Source of the DNA: Spisula solida
Lineage: Eukaryota > Mollusca > Bivalvia > Venerida > Mactridae
Direction of reading: 5' to 3'
Assembly (NCBI GenBank): GCA_947247005.1
Contig: OX365947.1
Span: forward strand, 4,044,530 to 4,108,529
DNA length: 64,000 nucleotides
Within the stretch, counting starts at the first letter, position 1. Every line of letters begins with the position of its first letter. The notes below the pieces were generated by a model. The model saw only the letters and a program-made list of their open reading frames with translations. It ran no database searches and was not told where the DNA came from. Positions 36,841 to 50,390 of this stretch are shown here, in pieces. The position numbers and the translations under genes were made by a program.

Positions 36841-37865
36841 CTTGAATAGTAAGCTATTGCAAGAGAAATGTGATTTCTGATTTGCGCTGCAGCCTTTTTA
36901 TAGGAAACGCGAGTAGTTGTAAATTAATTCATTTTTGACACGTAGAGTGACTGAGATGACACGTTGATTAATTAACTCGTGTCGTTAACACTACAATGGC
37001 ATCTGTTAATCGGTGATTAATCACCGTGACGTGTTTGATTAGATTAGTGTGTATTTGTCAAACATTCCACACATGACTGATCAGCAATATTGAACCTGTC
37101 AAGTTGGAAAATGGTCGCACAGTACTATAATTATTTAAGAAAAAACTTTATTTAAAAAATTACAAAATATAAAAACAATTCAAATATACGTAAGCATTTA
37201 ACATTGTATTACGAGAGACATTTGGCCCCTAAATAATTCAGTAATACACAAACTGACTTTATACGATTCAGTTAGGCAGCAGTTTAATAATACTATACTG
37301 CATCGCACAAGTTGTGTAATATATGATCCGCCATTTTATATTGCACCAGTTATAAGAACATGAGAAGGTTGTAATTTTCTATAAATAATGTTTGAAATAA
37401 TCTAAATTTGCACATCGGCATACAAACGTTATATAAGACGTGTAAGTACGGAAAAAACGAACATTAAGCATGCATACTGGTGCGTTTTTGTTCTGAACTC
37501 ATGTTTTATAGCATAACTGTAGTCGACATAATTGATATAACGTACTGTCCATATTGTCGTAGGTGGCGTGTTCGCACACAAAATGCGCGTGTTTAAATGT
37601 GGAAGGTATAGAGAAATTGTGTGTGACACCATGACAGTCGCAAAATTGCGACAATAACTGTACTAATAATTTGCTACATATATACACGCATTGCGCCGCG
37701 CGCGTGTGTTTGTGTATTTACGAGTTTGTTTCAGACTATATCTAAGGTAGCTCGTGCGGGTGGGGTTTGACAGCTCATATAAGAAGTATTTCTTTCGAGA
37801 GAATTGGGTTGGCTCTAAAAAGGGCCGTTTGTGGAAAACGACGTGCGGTTTACATCCATGTAGAC

Positions 37866-38195
37866 TCAGTCAGTGTCGGATGAATACTCCGAATCGGAGC
37901 CCGACACTATCTCTACAGACTCGTCGAATAACTCACGGCGCAGCTCGGCGACCTTGTCTGCCTTGGCGTAGGCATACTCGTAGTACATGTTCCTAGCACG
38001 CTCTATGACGGCCAGCTTCAAGCGCAAGTTGTAACGAAATGAGCGGTTGTTGCAACGCTTGGCCGCTTTGTAACGTTTCTGCACATCGCCGAGTCGCTGG
38101 TTGAGCATGACTATCTGATCGCAGGCCTTTCTAAAACGCCGCTCTGAATCGCTCAAAGTGAAACGCTTGTCAAGAGATTGAATTCGGGAAGGCAT
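37866..38195 (-). CDS. 109-aa array protein, copy 28
   Basis: Intact. R66, TCC. Hairpin 37811-37826; TATA 38250-38257. Confidence 0.75.
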   Translation of the reverse strand: MPSRIQSLDKRFTLSDSERRFRKACDQIVMLNQRLGDVQKRYKAAKRCNNRSFRYNLRLKLAVIERARNMYYEYAYAKADKVAELRRELFDESVEIVSGSDSEYSSDTD

Positions 38196-39220
38196 CTTGA
38201 ATAGTAAGCTATTGCAAGAGAAATGTGATTTCTGATTTGCGCTGCAGCCTTTTTATAGGAAACGCGAGTAGTTGTAAATTAATTCATTTTTGACACGTAG
38301 AGTGACTGAGATGACACGTTGATTAATTAACTCGTGTCGTTAACACTACAATGGCATCTGTTAATCGGTGATTAATCACCGTGACGTGTTTGATTAGATT
38401 AGTGTGTATTTGTCAAACATTCCACACATGACTGATCAGCAATATTGAACCTGTCAAGTTGGAAAATGGTCGCACAGTACTATAATTATTTAAGAAAAAA
38501 CTTTATTTAAAAAATTACAAAATATAAAAACAATTCAAATATACGTAAGCATTTAACATTGTATTACGAGAGACATTTGGCCCCTAAATAATTCAGTAAT
38601 ACACAAACTGACTTTATACGATTCAGTTAGGCAGCAGTTTAATAATACTATACTGCATCGCACAAGTTGTGTAATATATGATCCGCCATTTTATATTGCA
38701 CCAGTTATAAGAACATGAGAAGGTTGTAATTTTCTATAAATAATGTTTGAAATAATCTAAATTTGCACATCGGCATACAAACGTTATATAAGACGTGTAA
38801 GTACGGAAAAAACGAACATTAAGCATGCATACTGGTGCGTTTTTGTTCTGAACTCATGTTTTATAGCATAACTGTAGTCGACATAATTGATATAACGTAC
38901 TGTCCATATTGTCGTAGGTGGCGTGTTCGCACACAAAATGCGCGTGTTTAAATGTGGAAGGTATAGAGAAATTGTGTGTGACACCATGACAGTCGCAAAA
39001 TTGCGACAATAACTGTACTAATAATTTGCTACATATATACACGCATTGCGCCGCGCGCGTGTGTTTGTGTATTTACGAGTTTGTTTCAGACTATATCTAA
39101 GGTAGCTCGTGCGGGTGGGGTTTGACAGCTCATATAAGAAGTATTTCTTTCGAGAGAATTGGGTTGGCTCTAAAAAGGGCCGTTTGTGGAAAACGACGTG
39201 CGGTTTACATCCATGTAGAC

Positions 39221-39550
39221 TCAGTCAGTGTCGGATGAATACTCCGAATCGGAGCCCGACACTATCTCTACAGACTCGTCGAATAACTCACGGCGCAGCT
39301 CGGCGACCTTGTCTGCCTTGGCGTAGGCATACTCGTAGTACATGTTCCTAGCACGCTCTATGACGGCCAGCTTCAAGCGCAAGTTGTAACGAAATGAGCG
39401 GTTGTTGCAACGCTTGGCCGCTTTGTAACGTTTCTGCACATCGCCGAGTCGCTGGTTGAGCATGACTATCTGATCGCAGGCCTTTCTAAAACGCCGCTCT
39501 GAATCGCTCAAAGTGAAACGCTTGTCAAGAGATTGAATTCGGGAAGGCAT
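39221..39550 (-). CDS. 109-aa array protein, copy 29
   Basis: Intact. R66, TCC. Hairpin 39166-39181; TATA 39605-39612. Confidence 0.75.
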   Translation of the reverse strand: MPSRIQSLDKRFTLSDSERRFRKACDQIVMLNQRLGDVQKRYKAAKRCNNRSFRYNLRLKLAVIERARNMYYEYAYAKADKVAELRRELFDESVEIVSGSDSEYSSDTD

Positions 39551-40575
39551 CTTGAATAGTAAGCTATTGCAAGAGAAATGTGATTTCTGATTTGCGCTGC
39601 AGCCTTTTTATAGGAAACGCGAGTAGTTGTAAATTAATTCATTTTTGACACGTAGAGTGACTGAGATGACACGTTGATTAATTAACTCGTGTCGTTAACA
39701 CTACAATGGCATCTGTTAATCGGTGATTAATCACCGTGACGTGTTTGATTAGATTAGTGTGTATTTGTCAAACATTCCACACATGACTGATCAGCAATAT
39801 TGAACCTGTCAAGTTGGAAAATGGTCGCACAGTACTATAATTATTTAAGAAAAAACTTTATTTAAAAAATTACAAAATATAAAAACAATTCAAATATACG
39901 TAAGCATTTAACATTGTATTACGAGAGACATTTGGCCCCTAAATAATTCAGTAATACACAAACTGACTTTATACGATTCAGTTAGGCAGCAGTTTAATAA
40001 TACTATACTGCATCGCACAAGTTGTGTAATATATGATCCGCCATTTTATATTGCACCAGTTATAAGAACATGAGAAGGTTGTAATTTTCTATAAATAATG
40101 TTTGAAATAATCTAAATTTGCACATCGGCATACAAACGTTATATAAGACGTGTAAGTACGGAAAAAACGAACATTAAGCATGCATACTGGTGCGTTTTTG
40201 TTCTGAACTCATGTTTTATAGCATAACTGTAGTCGACATAATTGATATAACGTACTGTCCATATTGTCGTAGGTGGCGTGTTCGCACACAAAATGCGCGT
40301 GTTTAAATGTGGAAGGTATAGAGAAATTGTGTGTGACACCATGACAGTCGCAAAATTGCGACAATAACTGTACTAATAATTTGCTACATATATACACGCA
40401 TTGCGCCGCGCGCGTGTGTTTGTGTATTTACGAGTTTGTTTCAGACTATATCTAAGGTAGCTCGTGCGGGTGGGGTTTGACAGCTCATATAAGAAGTATT
40501 TCTTTCGAGAGAATTGGGTTGGCTCTAAAAAGGGCCGTTTGTGGAAAACGACGTGCGGTTTACATCCATGTAGAC

Positions 40576-40905
40576 TCAGTCAGTGTCGGATGAATACTCC
40601 GAATCGGAGCCCGACACTATCTCTACAGACTCGTCGAATAACTCACGGCGCAGCTCGGCGACCTTGTCTGCCTTGGCGTAGGCATACTCGTAGTACATGT
40701 TCCTAGCACCCTCTATGACGGCCAGCTTCAAGCGCAAGTTGTAACGAAATGAGCGGTTGTTGCAACGCTTGGCCGCTTTGTAACGTTTCTGCACATCGCC
40801 GAGTCGCTGGTTGAGCATGACTATCTGATCGCAGGCCTTTCTAAAACGCCGCTCTGAATCGCTCAAAGTGAAACGCTTGTCAAGAGATTGAATTCGGGAA
40901 GGCAT
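40576..40905 (-). CDS. 109-aa array protein, copy 30
   Basis: Intact. G66, TCC. Hairpin 40521-40536; TATA 40960-40967. Opens a second TCC/TCG alternation (copies 30-33). Confidence 0.75.
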   Translation of the reverse strand: MPSRIQSLDKRFTLSDSERRFRKACDQIVMLNQRLGDVQKRYKAAKRCNNRSFRYNLRLKLAVIEGARNMYYEYAYAKADKVAELRRELFDESVEIVSGSDSEYSSDTD

Positions 40906-41930
40906 CTTGAATAGTAAGCTATTGCAAGAGAAATGTGATTTCTGATTTGCGCTGCAGCCTTTTTATAGGAAACGCGAGTAGTTGTAAATTAATTCATTTT
41001 TGACACGTAGAGTGACTGAGATGACACGTTGATTAATTAACTCGTGTCGTTAACACTACAATGGCATCTGTTAATCGGTGATTAATCACCGTGACGTGTT
41101 TGATTAGATTAGTGTGTATTTGTCAAACATTCCACACATGACTGATCAGCAATATTGAACCTGTCAAGTTGGAAAATGGTCGCACAGTACTATAATTATT
41201 TAAGAAAAAACTTTATTTAAAAAATTACAAAATATAAAAACAATTCAAATATACGTAAGCATTTAACATTGTATTACGAGAGACATTTGGCCCCTAAATA
41301 ATTCAGTAATACACAAACTGACTTTATACGATTCAGTTAGGCAGCAGTTTAATAATACTATACTGCATCGCACAAGTTGTGTAATATATGATCCGCCATT
41401 TTATATTGCACCAGTTATAAGAACATGAGAAGGTTGTAATTTTCTATAAATAATGTTTGAAATAATCTAAATTTGCACATCGGCATACAAACGTTATATA
41501 AGACGTGTAAGTACGGAAAAAACGAACATTAAGCATGCATACTGGTGCGTTTTTGTTCTGAACTCATGTTTTATAGCATAACTGTAGTCGACATAATTGA
41601 TATAACGTACTGTCCATATTGTCGTAGGTGGCGTGTTCGCACACAAAATGCGCGTGTTTAAATGTGGAAGGTATAGAGAAATTGTGTGTGACACCATGAC
41701 AGTCGCAAAATTGCGACAATAACTGTACTAATAATTTGCTACATATATACACGCATTGCGCCGCGCGCGTGTGTTTGTGTATTTACGAGTTTGTTTCAGA
41801 CTATATCTAAGGTAGCTCGTGCGGGTGGGGTTTGACAGCTCATATAAGAAGTATTTCTTTCGAGAGAATTGGGTTGGCTCTAAAAAGGGCCGTTTGTGGA
41901 AAACGACGTGCGGTTTACATCCATGTAGAC

Positions 41931-42260
41931 TCAGTCAGTGTCCGATGAATACTCCGAATCGGAGCCCGACACTATCTCTACAGACTCGTCGAATAACTCA
42001 CGGCGCAGCTCGGCGACCTTGTCTGCCTTGGCGTAGGCATACTCGTAGTACATGTTCCTAGCACCCTCTATGACGGCCAGCTTCAAGCGCAAGTTGTAAC
42101 GAAATGAGCGGTTGTTGCAACGCTTGGCCGCTTTGTAACGTTTCTGCACATCGCCGAGTCGCTGGTTGAGCATGACTATCTGATCGCAGGCCTTTCTAAA
42201 ACGCCGCTCTGAATCGCTCAAAGTGAAACGCTTGTCAAGAGATTGAATTCGGGAAGGCAT
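41931..42260 (-). CDS. 109-aa array protein, copy 31
   Basis: Intact. G66, TCG. Hairpin 41876-41891; TATA 42315-42322. Confidence 0.75.
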   Translation of the reverse strand: MPSRIQSLDKRFTLSDSERRFRKACDQIVMLNQRLGDVQKRYKAAKRCNNRSFRYNLRLKLAVIEGARNMYYEYAYAKADKVAELRRELFDESVEIVSGSDSEYSSDTD

Positions 42261-43285
42261 CTTGAATAGTAAGCTATTGCAAGAGAAATGTGATTTCTGA
42301 TTTGCGCTGCAGCCTTTTTATAGGAAACGCGAGTAGTTGTAAATTAATTCATTTTTGACACGTAGAGTGACTGAGATGACACGTTGATTAATTAACTCGT
42401 GTCGTTAACACTACAATGGCATCTGTTAATCGGTGATTAATCACCGTGACGTGTTTGATTAGATTAGTGTGTATTTGTCAAACATTCCACACATGACTGA
42501 TCAGCAATATTGAACCTGTCAAGTTGGAAAATGGTCGCACAGTACTATAATTATTTAAGAAAAAACTTTATTTAAAAAATTACAAAATATAAAAACAATT
42601 CAAATATACGTAAGCATTTAACATTGTATTACGAGAGACATTTGGCCCCTAAATAATTCAGTAATACACAAACTGACTTTATACGATTCAGTTAGGCAGC
42701 AGTTTAATAATACTATACTGCATCGCACAAGTTGTGTAATATATGATCCGCCATTTTATATTGCACCAGTTATAAGAACATGAGAAGGTTGTAATTTTCT
42801 ATAAATAATGTTTGAAATAATCTAAATTTGCACATCGGCATACAAACGTTATATAAGACGTGTAAGTACGGAAAAAACGAACATTAAGCATGCATACTGG
42901 TGCGTTTTTGTTCTGAACTCATGTTTTATAGCATAACTGTAGTCGACATAATTGATATAACGTACTGTCCATATTGTCGTAGGTGGCGTGTTCGCACACA
43001 AAATGCGCGTGTTTAAATGTGGAAGGTATAGAGAAATTGTGTGTGACACCATGACAGTCGCAAAATTGCGACAATAACTGTACTAATAATTTGCTACATA
43101 TATACACGCATTGCGCCGCGCGCGTGTGTTTGTGTATTTACGAGTTTGTTTCAGACTATATCTAAGGTAGCTCGTGCGGGTGGGGTTTGACAGCTCATAT
43201 AAGAAGTATTTCTTTCGAGAGAATTGGGTTGGCTCTAAAAAGGGCCGTTTGTGGAAAACGACGTGCGGTTTACATCCATGTAGAC

Positions 43286-43615
43286 TCAGTCAGTGTCGGA
43301 TGAATACTCCGAATCGGAGCCCGACACTATCTCTACAGACTCGTCGAATAACTCACGGCGCAGCTCGGCGACCTTGTCTGCCTTGGCGTAGGCATACTCG
43401 TAGTACATGTTCCTAGCACCCTCTATGACGGCCAGCTTCAAGCGCAAGTTGTAACGAAATGAGCGGTTGTTGCAACGCTTGGCCGCTTTGTAACGTTTCT
43501 GCACATCGCCGAGTCGCTGGTTGAGCATGACTATCTGATCGCAGGCCTTTCTAAAACGCCGCTCTGAATCGCTCAAAGTGAAACGCTTGTCAAGAGATTG
43601 AATTCGGGAAGGCAT
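43286..43615 (-). CDS. 109-aa array protein, copy 32
   Basis: Intact. G66, TCC. Hairpin 43231-43246; TATA 43670-43677. Confidence 0.75.
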   Translation of the reverse strand: MPSRIQSLDKRFTLSDSERRFRKACDQIVMLNQRLGDVQKRYKAAKRCNNRSFRYNLRLKLAVIEGARNMYYEYAYAKADKVAELRRELFDESVEIVSGSDSEYSSDTD

Positions 43616-44640
43616 CTTGAATAGTAAGCTATTGCAAGAGAAATGTGATTTCTGATTTGCGCTGCAGCCTTTTTATAGGAAACGCGAGTAGTTGTAAATT
43701 AATTCATTTTTGACACGTAGAGTGACTGAGATGACACGTTGATTAATTAACTCGTGTCGTTAACACTACAATGGCATCTGTTAATCGGTGATTAATCACC
43801 GTGACGTGTTTGATTAGATTAGTGTGTATTTGTCAAACATTCCACACATGACTGATCAGCAATATTGAACCTGTCAAGTTGGAAAATGGTCGCACAGTAC
43901 TATAATTATTTAAGAAAAAACTTTATTTAAAAAATTACAAAATATAAAAACAATTCAAATATACGTAAGCATTTAACATTGTATTACGAGAGACATTTGG
44001 CCCCTAAATAATTCAGTAATACACAAACTGACTTTATACGATTCAGTTAGGCAGCAGTTTAATAATACTATACTGCATCGCACAAGTTGTGTAATATATG
44101 ATCCGCCATTTTATATTGCACCAGTTATAAGAACATGAGAAGGTTGTAATTTTCTATAAATAATGTTTGAAATAATCTAAATTTGCACATCGGCATACAA
44201 ACGTTATATAAGACGTGTAAGTACGGAAAAAACGAACATTAAGCATGCATACTGGTGCGTTTTTGTTCTGAACTCATGTTTTATAGCATAACTGTAGTCG
44301 ACATAATTGATATAACGTACTGTCCATATTGTCGTAGGTGGCGTGTTCGCACACAAAATGCGCGTGTTTAAATGTGGAAGGTATAGAGAAATTGTGTGTG
44401 ACACCATGACAGTCGCAAAATTGCGACAATAACTGTACTAATAATTTGCTACATATATACACGCATTGCGCCGCGCGCGTGTGTTTGTGTATTTACGAGT
44501 TTGTTTCAGACTATATCTAAGGTAGCTCGTGCGGGTGGGGTTTGACAGCTCATATAAGAAGTATTTCTTTCGAGAGAATTGGGTTGGCTCTAAAAAGGGC
44601 CGTTTGTGGAAAACGACGTGCGGTTTACATCCATGTAGAC

Positions 44641-44970
44641 TCAGTCAGTGTCCGATGAATACTCCGAATCGGAGCCCGACACTATCTCTACAGACTCGTC
44701 GAATAACTCACGGCGCAGCTCGGCGACCTTGTCTGCCTTGGCGTAGGCATACTCGTAGTACATGTTCCTAGCACCCTCTATGACGGCCAGCTTCAAGCGC
44801 AAGTTGTAACGAAATGAGCGGTTGTTGCAACGCTTGGCCGCTTTGTAACGTTTCTGCACATCGCCGAGTCGCTGGTTGAGCATGACTATCTGATCGCAGG
44901 CCTTTCTAAAACGCCGCTCTGAATCGCTCAAAGTGAAACGCTTGTCAAGAGATTGAATTCGGGAAGGCAT
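44641..44970 (-). CDS. 109-aa array protein, copy 33
   Basis: Intact. G66, TCG. Hairpin 44586-44601; TATA 45025-45032. Last G66 copy before the uniform right-hand block. Confidence 0.75.
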   Translation of the reverse strand: MPSRIQSLDKRFTLSDSERRFRKACDQIVMLNQRLGDVQKRYKAAKRCNNRSFRYNLRLKLAVIEGARNMYYEYAYAKADKVAELRRELFDESVEIVSGSDSEYSSDTD

Positions 44971-45995
44971 CTTGAATAGTAAGCTATTGCAAGAGAAATG
45001 TGATTTCTGATTTGCGCTGCAGCCTTTTTATAGGAAACGCGAGTAGTTGTAAATTAATTCATTTTTGACACGTAGAGTGACTGAGATGACACGTTGATTA
45101 ATTAACTCGTGTCGTTAACACTACAATGGCATCTGTTAATCGGTGATTAATCACCGTGACGTGTTTGATTAGATTAGTGTGTATTTGTCAAACATTCCAC
45201 ACATGACTGATCAGCAATATTGAACCTGTCAAGTTGGAAAATGGTCGCACAGTACTATAATTATTTAAGAAAAAACTTTATTTAAAAAATTACAAAATAT
45301 AAAAACAATTCAAATATACGTAAGCATTTAACATTGTATTACGAGAGACATTTGGCCCCTAAATAATTCAGTAATACACAAACTGACTTTATACGATTCA
45401 GTTAGGCAGCAGTTTAATAATACTATACTGCATCGCACAAGTTGTGTAATATATGATCCGCCATTTTATATTGCACCAGTTATAAGAACATGAGAAGGTT
45501 GTAATTTTCTATAAATAATGTTTGAAATAATCTAAATTTGCACATCGGCATACAAACGTTATATAAGACGTGTAAGTACGGAAAAAACGAACATTAAGCA
45601 TGCATACTGGTGCGTTTTTGTTCTGAACTCATGTTTTATAGCATAACTGTAGTCGACATAATTGATATAACGTACTGTCCATATTGTCGTAGGTGGCGTG
45701 TTCGCACACAAAATGCGCGTGTTTAAATGTGGAAGGTATAGAGAAATTGTGTGTGACACCATGACAGTCGCAAAATTGCGACAATAACTGTACTAATAAT
45801 TTGCTACATATATACACGCATTGCGCCGCGCGCGTGTGTTTGTGTATTTACGAGTTTGTTTCAGACTATATCTAAGGTAGCTCGTGCGGGTGGGGTTTGA
45901 CAGCTCATATAAGAAGTATTTCTTTCGAGAGAATTGGGTTGGCTCTAAAAAGGGCCGTTTGTGGAAAACGACGTGCGGTTTACATCCATGTAGAC

Positions 45996-46325
45996 TCAGT
46001 CAGTGTCCGATGAATACTCCGAATCGGAGCCCGACACTATCTCTACATACTCGTCGAATAACTCACGGCGCAGCTCGGCGACCTTGTCTGCCTTGGCGTA
46101 GGCATACTCGTAGTACATGTTCCTAGCACGCTCTATGACGGCCAGCTTCAAGCGCAAGTTGTAACGAAATGAGCGGTTGTTGCAACGCTTGGCCGCTTTG
46201 TAACGTTTCTGCACATCGCCGAGTCGCTGGTTGAGCATGACTATCTGATCGCAGGCCTTTCTAAAACGCCGCTCTGAATCGCTCAAAGTGAAACGCTTGT
46301 CAAGAGATTGAATTCGGGAAGGCAT
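45996..46325 (-). CDS. 109-aa array protein, copy 34 (S93Y)
   Basis: Intact. S93Y, R66, TCG as in copy 22, exactly 12 units (16,260 bp) away. Hairpin 45941-45956; TATA 46380-46387; promoter base A (46482). Confidence 0.75.
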   Translation of the reverse strand: MPSRIQSLDKRFTLSDSERRFRKACDQIVMLNQRLGDVQKRYKAAKRCNNRSFRYNLRLKLAVIERARNMYYEYAYAKADKVAELRRELFDEYVEIVSGSDSEYSSDTD

Positions 46326-47350
46326 CTTGAATAGTAAGCTATTGCAAGAGAAATGTGATTTCTGATTTGCGCTGCAGCCTTTTTATAGGAAACGCGAGTA
46401 GTTGTAAATTAATTCATTTTTGACACGTAGAGTGACTGAGATGACACGTTGATTAATTAACTCGTGTCGTTAACACTACAAAGGCATCTGTTAATCGGTG
46501 ATTAATCACCGTGACGTGTTTGATTAGATTAGTGTGTATTTGTCAAACATTCCACACATGACTGATCAGCAATATTGAACCTGTCAAGTTGGAAAATGGT
46601 CGCACAGTACTATAATTATTTAAGAAAAAACTTTATTTAAAAAATTACAAAATATAAAAACAATTCAAATATACGTAAGCATTTAACATTGTATTACGAG
46701 AGACATTTGGCCCCTAAATAATTCAGTAATACACAAACTGACTTTATACGATTCAGTTAGGCAGCAGTTTAATAATACTATACTGCATCGCACAAGTTGT
46801 GTAATATATGATCCGCCATTTTATATTGCACCAGTTATAAGAACATGAGAAGGTTGTAATTTTCTATAAATAATGTTTGAAATAATCTAAATTTGCACAT
46901 CGGCATACAAACGTTATATAAGACGTGTAAGTACGGAAAAAACGAACATTAAGCATGCATACTGGTGCGTTTTTGTTCTGAACTCATGTTTTATAGCATA
47001 ACTGTAGTCGACATAATTGATATAACGTACTGTCCATATTGTCGTAGGTGGCGTGTTCGCACACAAAATGCGCGTGTTTAAATGTGGAAGGTATAGAGAA
47101 ATTGTGTGTGACACCATGACAGTCGCAAAATTGCGACAATAACTGTACTAATAATTTGCTACATATATACACGCATTGCGCCGCGCGCGTGTGTTTGTGT
47201 ATTTACGAGTTTGTTTCAGACTATATCTAAGGTAGCTCGTGCGGGTGGGGTTTGACAGCTCATATAAGAAGTATTTCTTTCGAGAGAATTGGGTTGGCTC
47301 TAAAAAGGGCCGTTTGTGGAAAACGACGTGCGGTTTACATCCATGTAGAC

Positions 47351-47680
47351 TCAGTCAGTGTCCGATGAATACTCCGAATCGGAGCCCGACACTATCTCTA
47401 CAGACTCGTCGAATAACTCACGGCGCAGCTCGGCGACCTTGTCTGCCTTGGCGTAGGCATACTCGTAGTACATGTTCCTAGCACGCTCTATGACGGCCAG
47501 CTTCAAGCGCAAGTTGTAACGAAATGAGCGGTTGTTGCAACGCTTGGCCGCTTTGTAACGTTTCTGCACATCGCCGAGTCGCTGGTTGAGCATGACTATC
47601 TGATCGCAGGCCTTTCTAAAACGCCGCTCTGAATCGCTCAAAGTGAAACGCTTGTCAAGAGATTGAATTCGGGAAGGCAT
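47351..47680 (-). CDS. 109-aa array protein, copy 35
   Basis: Intact. R66, TCG. Hairpin 47296-47311; TATA 47735-47742; promoter base A (47837). Confidence 0.75.
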   Translation of the reverse strand: MPSRIQSLDKRFTLSDSERRFRKACDQIVMLNQRLGDVQKRYKAAKRCNNRSFRYNLRLKLAVIERARNMYYEYAYAKADKVAELRRELFDESVEIVSGSDSEYSSDTD

Positions 47681-48705
47681 CTTGAATAGTAAGCTATTGC
47701 AAGAGAAATGTGATTTCTGATTTGCGCTGCAGCCTTTTTATAGGAAACGCGAGTAGTTGTAAATTAATTCATTTTTGACACGTAGAGTGACTGAGATGAC
47801 ACGTTGATTAATTAACTCGTGTCGTTAACACTACAAAGGCATCTGTTAATCGGTGATTAATCACCGTGACGTGTTTGATTAGATTAGTGTGTATTTGTCA
47901 AACATTCCACACATGACTGATCAGCAATATTGAACCTGTCAAGTTGGAAAATGGTCGCACAGTACTATAATTATTTAAGAAAAAACTTTATTTAAAAAAT
48001 TACAAAATATAAAAACAATTCAAATATACGTAAGCATTTAACATTGTATTACGAGAGACATTTGGCCCCTAAATAATTCAGTAATACACAAACTGACTTT
48101 ATACGATTCAGTTAGGCAGCAGTTTAATAATACTATACTGCATCGCACAAGTTGTGTAATATATGATCCGCCATTTTATATTGCACCAGTTATAAGAACA
48201 TGAGAAGGTTGTAATTTTCTATAAATAATGTTTGAAATAATCTAAATTTGCACATCGGCATACAAACGTTATATAAGACGTGTAAGTACGGAAAAAACGA
48301 ACATTAAGCATGCATACTGGTGCGTTTTTGTTCTGAACTCATGTTTTATAGCATAACTGTAGTCGACATAATTGATATAACGTACTGTCCATATTGTCGT
48401 AGGTGGCGTGTTCGCACACAAAATGCGCGTGTTTAAATGTGGAAGGTATAGAGAAATTGTGTGTGACACCATGACAGTCGCAAAATTGCGACAATAACTG
48501 TACTAATAATTTGCTACATATATACACGCATTGCGCCGCGCGCGTGTGTTTGTGTATTTACGAGTTTGTTTCAGACTATATCTAAGGTAGCTCGTGCGGG
48601 TGGGGTTTGACAGCTCATATAAGAAGTATTTCTTTCGAGAGAATTGGGTTGGCTCTAAAAAGGGCCGTTTGTGGAAAACGACGTGCGGTTTACATCCATG
48701 TAGAC

Positions 48706-49035
48706 TCAGTCAGTGTCCGATGAATACTCCGAATCGGAGCCCGACACTATCTCTACAGACTCGTCGAATAACTCACGGCGCAGCTCGGCGACCTTGTCTG
48801 CCTTGGCGTAGGCATACTCGTAGTACATGTTCCTAGCACGCTCTATGACGGCCAGCTTCAAGCGCAAGTTGTAACGAAATGAGCGGTTGTTGCAACGCTT
48901 GGCCGCTTTGTAACGTTTCTGCACATCGCCGAGTCGCTGGTTGAGCATGACTATCTGATCGCAGGCCTTTCTAAAACGCCGCTCTGAATCGCTCAAAGTG
49001 AAACGCTTGTCAAGAGATTGAATTCGGGAAGGCAT
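48706..49035 (-). CDS. 109-aa array protein, copy 36
   Basis: Intact. R66, TCG. Hairpin 48651-48666; TATA 49090-49097; promoter base T (49192). Confidence 0.75.
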   Translation of the reverse strand: MPSRIQSLDKRFTLSDSERRFRKACDQIVMLNQRLGDVQKRYKAAKRCNNRSFRYNLRLKLAVIERARNMYYEYAYAKADKVAELRRELFDESVEIVSGSDSEYSSDTD

Positions 49036-50060
49036 CTTGAATAGTAAGCTATTGCAAGAGAAATGTGATTTCTGATTTGCGCTGCAGCCTTTTTATAGGA
49101 AACGCGAGTAGTTGTAAATTAATTCATTTTTGACACGTAGAGTGACTGAGATGACACGTTGATTAATTAACTCGTGTCGTTAACACTACAATGGCATCTG
49201 TTAATCGGTGATTAATCACCGTGACGTGTTTGATTAGATTAGTGTGTATTTGTCAAACATTCCACACATGACTGATCAGCAATATTGAACCTGTCAAGTT
49301 GGAAAATGGTCGCACAGTACTATAATTATTTAAGAAAAAACTTTATTTAAAAAATTACAAAATATAAAAACAATTCAAATATACGTAAGCATTTAACATT
49401 GTATTACGAGAGACATTTGGCCCCTAAATAATTCAGTAATACACAAACTGACTTTATACGATTCAGTTAGGCAGCAGTTTAATAATACTATACTGCATCG
49501 CACAAGTTGTGTAATATATGATCCGCCATTTTATATTGCACCAGTTATAAGAACATGAGAAGGTTGTAATTTTCTATAAATAATGTTTGAAATAATCTAA
49601 ATTTGCACATCGGCATACAAACGTTATATAAGACGTGTAAGTACGGAAAAAACGAACATTAAGCATGCATACTGGTGCGTTTTTGTTCTGAACTCATGTT
49701 TTATAGCATAACTGTAGTCGACATAATTGATATAACGTACTGTCCATATTGTCGTAGGTGGCGTGTTCGCACACAAAATGCGCGTGTTTAAATGTGGAAG
49801 GTATAGAGAAATTGTGTGTGACACCATGACAGTCGCAAAATTGCGACAATAACTGTACTAATAATTTGCTACATATATACACGCATTGCGCCGCGCGCGT
49901 GTGTTTGTGTATTTACGAGTTTGTTTCAGACTATATCTAAGGTAGCTCGTGCGGGTGGGGTTTGACAGCTCATATAAGAAGTATTTCTTTCGAGAGAATT
50001 GGGTTGGCTCTAAAAAGGGCCGTTTGTGGAAAACGACGTGCGGTTTACATCCATGTAGAC

Positions 50061-50390
50061 TCAGTCAGTGTCCGATGAATACTCCGAATCGGAGCCCGAC
50101 ACTATCTCTACAGACTCGTCGAATAACTCACGGCGCAGCTCGGCGACCTTGTCTGCCTCGGCGTAGGCATACTCGTAGTACATGTTCCTAGCACGCTTTA
50201 TGACGGCCAGCTTCAAGCGCAAGTTGTAACGAAATGAGCGGTTGTTGCAACGCTTGGCCGCTTTGTAACGTTTCTGCACATCGCCGAGTCGCTGGTTGAG
50301 CATGACTATCTGATCGCAGGCCTTTCTAAAACGCCGCTCTGAATCGCTCAAAGTGAAACGCTTGTCAAGAGATTGAATTCGGGAAGGCAT
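50061..50390 (-). CDS. 109-aa array protein, copy 37 (E65K, K78E)
   Basis: Intact. Two private, opposite-charge changes 13 residues apart (E65K and K78E) leave net charge unchanged. R66, TCG. Hairpin 50006-50021; TATA 50445-50452. Confidence 0.75.
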   Translation of the reverse strand: MPSRIQSLDKRFTLSDSERRFRKACDQIVMLNQRLGDVQKRYKAAKRCNNRSFRYNLRLKLAVIKRARNMYYEYAYAEADKVAELRRELFDESVEIVSGSDSEYSSDTD

